The position numbers and the translations under genes are program-made. The notes beneath the pieces are model-generated. The model worked only from the letters and a program-made list of their open reading frames with translations, ran no database searches and was not told where the DNA came from. From NCBI GenBank assembly GCA_016199325.1, contig JACQGW010000171.1, forward strand, positions 1 through 7,614: a DNA stretch of 7,614 nt. Reading direction: 5' to 3'. Below, piece by piece: positions 5,893-7,614 of the stretch. Position 1 is the stretch's first letter, and each line of letters begins with the position of its first letter. Source of the DNA: Chloroflexota bacterium (GTDB lineage Bacteria > Chloroflexota > Dehalococcoidia > JACQGW01).

Positions 5893-5918
5893 CGCCAGGA
5901 CGCCAAGATCGCCAGGAG
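5893..5918. repeat. Degenerate CGCCARGA intergenic repeat, three units
   Basis: Three near-copies lie head to tail: CGCCAGGA, CGCCAAGAT and CGCCAGGAG, preceded by AAC and followed by a purine-rich run (GAGATAGAGATGGTGAGAAAGG). The array occupies the 122-bp gap between the DUF2342 and PIG-L genes. From memory, arrays of the form AACCGCCAAGACGCCAAG recur between genes in several bacterial genomes, so this looks like one member of a dispersed family. Function unknown. No clear promoter or terminator is seen in the same gap. Confidence 0.6.
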
Positions 5919-5978
5919 AGATAGAGATGGTGAGAAAGGCCGCGCCCTTGCCTGGTCAATCCTTTCGGGAACTGCGTC

Positions 5979-5985
5979 AGAGGTG
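5979..5985 (+). promoter_or_regulatory. Ribosome-binding site favouring GTG 5992 for the deacetylase
   Basis: AGAGGTG precedes GTG 5992 by 6 bases, an ideal distance. The same bases contain the alternative GTG at 5983, which has no good site of its own. Confidence 0.5.
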
Positions 5986-5991
5986 AACATC

Positions 5992-6858
5992 GTGTCCGGA
6001 GATGGCGCGCTCACACTCATGGCGATCCACGCCCATCCCGACGACGAGGCGATCGGCACCGGCGGCGTCCTCGCCCGCTACTCCGCCGAGGGGGTCCGGA
6101 CAGTCCTCGTCACCTGCACGCGTGGCGAGGTCGGCGAGATCGCAGTAGGAACGGATGCGACGCCGGAGACCCTCGCCGAGCACCGGGAGGCCGAGCTACG
6201 GGCGGCCTGCGACCTGCTCGGCGTTCGGGACCTCTGCTTCCTCGGCTACCGGGACTCGGGCATGGCCGGCACCCCCGACAACGACCACCCGGCCAGCTTT
6301 CATCGGGCCGACCCCGACGAAGCGACCGGCCGACTTGTCGCGCTGATCCGGCGTTTCCGCCCCCAGGTGCTGGTCACTTATGATCAGGATGGCTTCTACG
6401 GCCACCCGGATCACATCCAGGCCCACCGGATCACGTGCGCCGCGTTCGCCGCCGCGGGCGACCCAGCCCGGTACGCCGAGCAAGATCTGGCGCCCTGGAC
6501 CCCGCTCAAGCTCTACTACACCGCCGTTCCCCGGTCGCTCATCCAGGAGTTCGCCCGCCGTCTCCGCGATGCGGGCATCGCCCCACCCGCTCCTATTCAG
6601 ACGGCCGAAGCGCCATTCGGCACGCCGGACGAGCTGGTGACCACCGTCGTCGACGTCCGGGCATACGTCGGCGTCAAGCGGCAGGCTCTGCTCTGTCACC
6701 GAACGCAAATGGGCGAGAACGTTTTCTTCGCCCGCATGCCGGAGCAGCTCTTCCACCTCGTCTTCAGCCAGGAGTGGTTCCAGCGCGCCGCCAGCCGGGT
6801 ACACGCCCCCGATCGCGAGGGCGACATCTTCGCTGGCGTCATGCAGATCGCCCGCTGA
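5992..6858 (+). CDS. PIG-L family deacetylase (MshB/Mca/LmbE-like)
   Basis: 288 aa from GTG 5992; starting at GTG 5983 adds three residues. The zinc and catalytic motif AHPDDE is at 14-19 (H15, D18 as metal ligands, D17 as general base by analogy with MshB). The third ligand is in GHPDHIQAH (137-145), with H138 and H141. GYRDSGM (85-91) and the late KRQALLCHRTQM segment (229-240) resemble MshB and mycothiol-conjugate amidase Mca. Enzymes of this family remove N-acetyl groups from amino-sugar conjugates in the cytosol, in mycothiol or bacillithiol synthesis, detoxification or glycolipid pathways; which applies here cannot be decided. No ligase or glycosyltransferase partner is in the window. 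It stands 122 bp after the DUF2342 gene and 152 bp before the malic enzyme, so it may be transcribed with the former. No terminator hairpin with a T-run follows it. Confidence 0.92.
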   Translation: MSGDGALTLMAIHAHPDDEAIGTGGVLARYSAEGVRTVLVTCTRGEVGEIAVGTDATPETLAEHREAELRAACDLLGVRDLCFLGYRDSGMAGTPDNDHPASFHRADPDEATGRLVALIRRFRPQVLVTYDQDGFYGHPDHIQAHRITCAAFAAAGDPARYAEQDLAPWTPLKLYYTAVPRSLIQEFARRLRDAGIAPPAPIQTAEAPFGTPDELVTTVVDVRAYVGVKRQALLCHRTQMGENVFFARMPEQLFHLVFSQEWFQRAASRVHAPDREGDIFAGVMQIAR

Positions 6859-6905
6859 ATGTCGTCCCTCCGGTCATCGATCGGGTAGGCGCCAGAGCCT
6901 CCGTC

Positions 6906-6935
6906 TTGACAACGGTCCTCCTGTCGAGCTACTGT
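6906..6935 (+). promoter_or_regulatory. Candidate sigma70-type promoter of the malic enzyme gene
   Basis: A perfect -35 hexamer TTGACA (6906-6911) is followed after 18 bp by TACTGT (6930-6935), a weak -10 that keeps the TAnnnT core. Transcription would begin near 6942, giving a leader of about 70 bases. It lies in the 152-bp gap after the PIG-L gene, where a separate promoter is expected. Confidence 0.55.
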
Positions 6936-7010
6936 AGCGCCCATCATGCGCCACCCGGACTTCCGGCATCCGCCGGCTGGGTCAATTCGTTGGAGGAGGC
7001 GGCATCCACC

Positions 7011-7614
7011 ATGAGCAGCCAGTCACAGCCGAGCGCCAGCTACAGTCTGGTCCTCCGCTGCGAGTACGCCAATCGGCCCGGCATGCTGGGCGTGATCACC
7101 AGCGCCATCGGCGCCGTCGGCGGCGACATCGGCGCCGTCGACATCGTTCGGGTCGGCGGCAGCGCGATCGTCCGCGATTTCACCGTCGCTGCCGGCGATG
7201 AGACCCACGGGCAGCGGATCGTCGACGCCGTCAATGCGGTCCCCGGCGTCCGAGTCGCCCACGTCTCCGATCGCACCTTCCTCCTGCACCTCGGCGGCAA
7301 GATCCAGGTGTCCGGCCGGATCCCGCTGAAGACCCGGGACGACCTGTCGATGGCCTACACGCCCGGCGTTGCCCGGGTCTGCCGCGCCATCGCCCACCAC
7401 CCCGACGACGCCTGGAACCTCACGATCAAGGGCAACACCGTCGCCGTCGTCTCCGACGGCTCGGCCATTCTCGGCCTCGGCAACCTGGGCCCGCTCGCCG
7501 CGATGCCCGTCATGGAGGGCAAGTGCCTCATCTTCCGCGAGTTCGCCGGGCTCGACGCCTTTCCGCTCTGCCTGGACACCCAGGATCCCGACGAGATCGT
7601 CGAGACCGTCGTCC
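7011..7614 (+). CDS. NAD(P)-dependent malic enzyme with N-terminal ACT domain (partial, 3' end cut)
   Basis: The frame is open from ATG 7011 to the window edge, giving the first 201 residues. Residues about 11-85 form an ACT-type small-molecule-binding domain (CEYANRPGMLGVI at 17-29). The malic-enzyme N-terminal domain follows: LKTRDDLSMAYTPGVARVC (106-124) carries the catalytic tyrosine Y116, and VVSDGSAILGLGNLGP (146-161) with MPVMEGKCLIF (165-175) carries the catalytic lysine K171. The enzyme decarboxylates malate to pyruvate with NAD(P) in the cytosol; the ACT domain suggests allosteric control by an amino acid or other metabolite. GGAGGAGG lies 11 bases before the ATG, slightly far; an in-frame TTG at 6990 is less likely because nothing like a ribosome-binding site precedes it. 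The NAD-binding domain lies beyond the window, so cofactor preference cannot be read. Confidence 0.95.
   Translation, partial: MSSQSQPSASYSLVLRCEYANRPGMLGVITSAIGAVGGDIGAVDIVRVGGSAIVRDFTVAAGDETHGQRIVDAVNAVPGVRVAHVSDRTFLLHLGGKIQVSGRIPLKTRDDLSMAYTPGVARVCRAIAHHPDDAWNLTIKGNTVAVVSDGSAILGLGNLGPLAAMPVMEGKCLIFREFAGLDAFPLCLDTQDPDEIVETVV

Noticed and set aside
3248..5959. A 903-codon open frame on the minus strand opposite the DHPS-like and DUF2342 genes
   Set aside because: Both plus-strand genes show clear family motifs and start signals. The minus-strand translation is Arg/Asp/Gly/Val-rich with no recognisable domain, and its end lies in an intergenic gap. Such long antisense frames are expected in GC-rich coding DNA.
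6859..6900. Possible terminator after the PIG-L gene
   Set aside because: Only a 4-bp stem (AGGC/GCCT) could be drawn and no T-run follows.

Overview
The window is GC-rich bacterial chromosome with short intergenic gaps. It holds five complete protein-coding genes and two whose surroundings or ends reach the window edges: rsmH stops 16 bases from the left edge, and a malic enzyme is cut off at the right edge. I see no tRNA, rRNA, CRISPR array, transposase or phage gene. The taxonomic guess is inference only. A DUF2342/F420-associated zincin-like protein, an MshB/Mca-like deacetylase, an HD-GYP protein and high GC together fit Chloroflexota (Thermomicrobia-like) or a deep-branching relative of Actinomycetota. 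No single gene here settles it.

Left block, minus strand (1-2252). rsmH (16S rRNA m4C1402 methyltransferase, usually in the cell-division/cell-wall cluster) ends inside a five-copy 7-bp tandem repeat that runs into the window edge. Upstream of it, on the same strand, lies an HD-GYP protein whose receiver domain has lost every phosphorylation residue. The 95-bp gap between them carries a perfect DnaA-box sequence and a strong GC hairpin. mraZ, the usual upstream neighbour of rsmH, is absent.

Divergent promoter region (2253-2443). This is a relatively AT-rich stretch with -10-like hexamers on both strands and an 8-bp inverted repeat. A roughly 135-base leader in front of the next gene holds several potential hairpins, two of which share bases and would exclude each other.

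Right block, plus strand (2444-7614). In order: an SDR oxidoreductase with an unusual active-site layout; a dihydropteroate-synthase-like protein of the archaeal/methylotroph DUF6513 type; a DUF2342 metallopeptidase-like protein of the family linked to coenzyme F420; a PIG-L deacetylase; and an ACT-domain malic enzyme with its own promoter. The most thought-provoking point is the run of an SDR, an archaeal-type pterin-synthase-like protein and an F420-associated protein on one strand. It hints at a tetrahydromethanopterin-like or other unusual pterin/deazaflavin cofactor context. A functional link is not proven by this sequence, because the gaps (about 70-110 bp) and a candidate internal promoter allow separate transcription.
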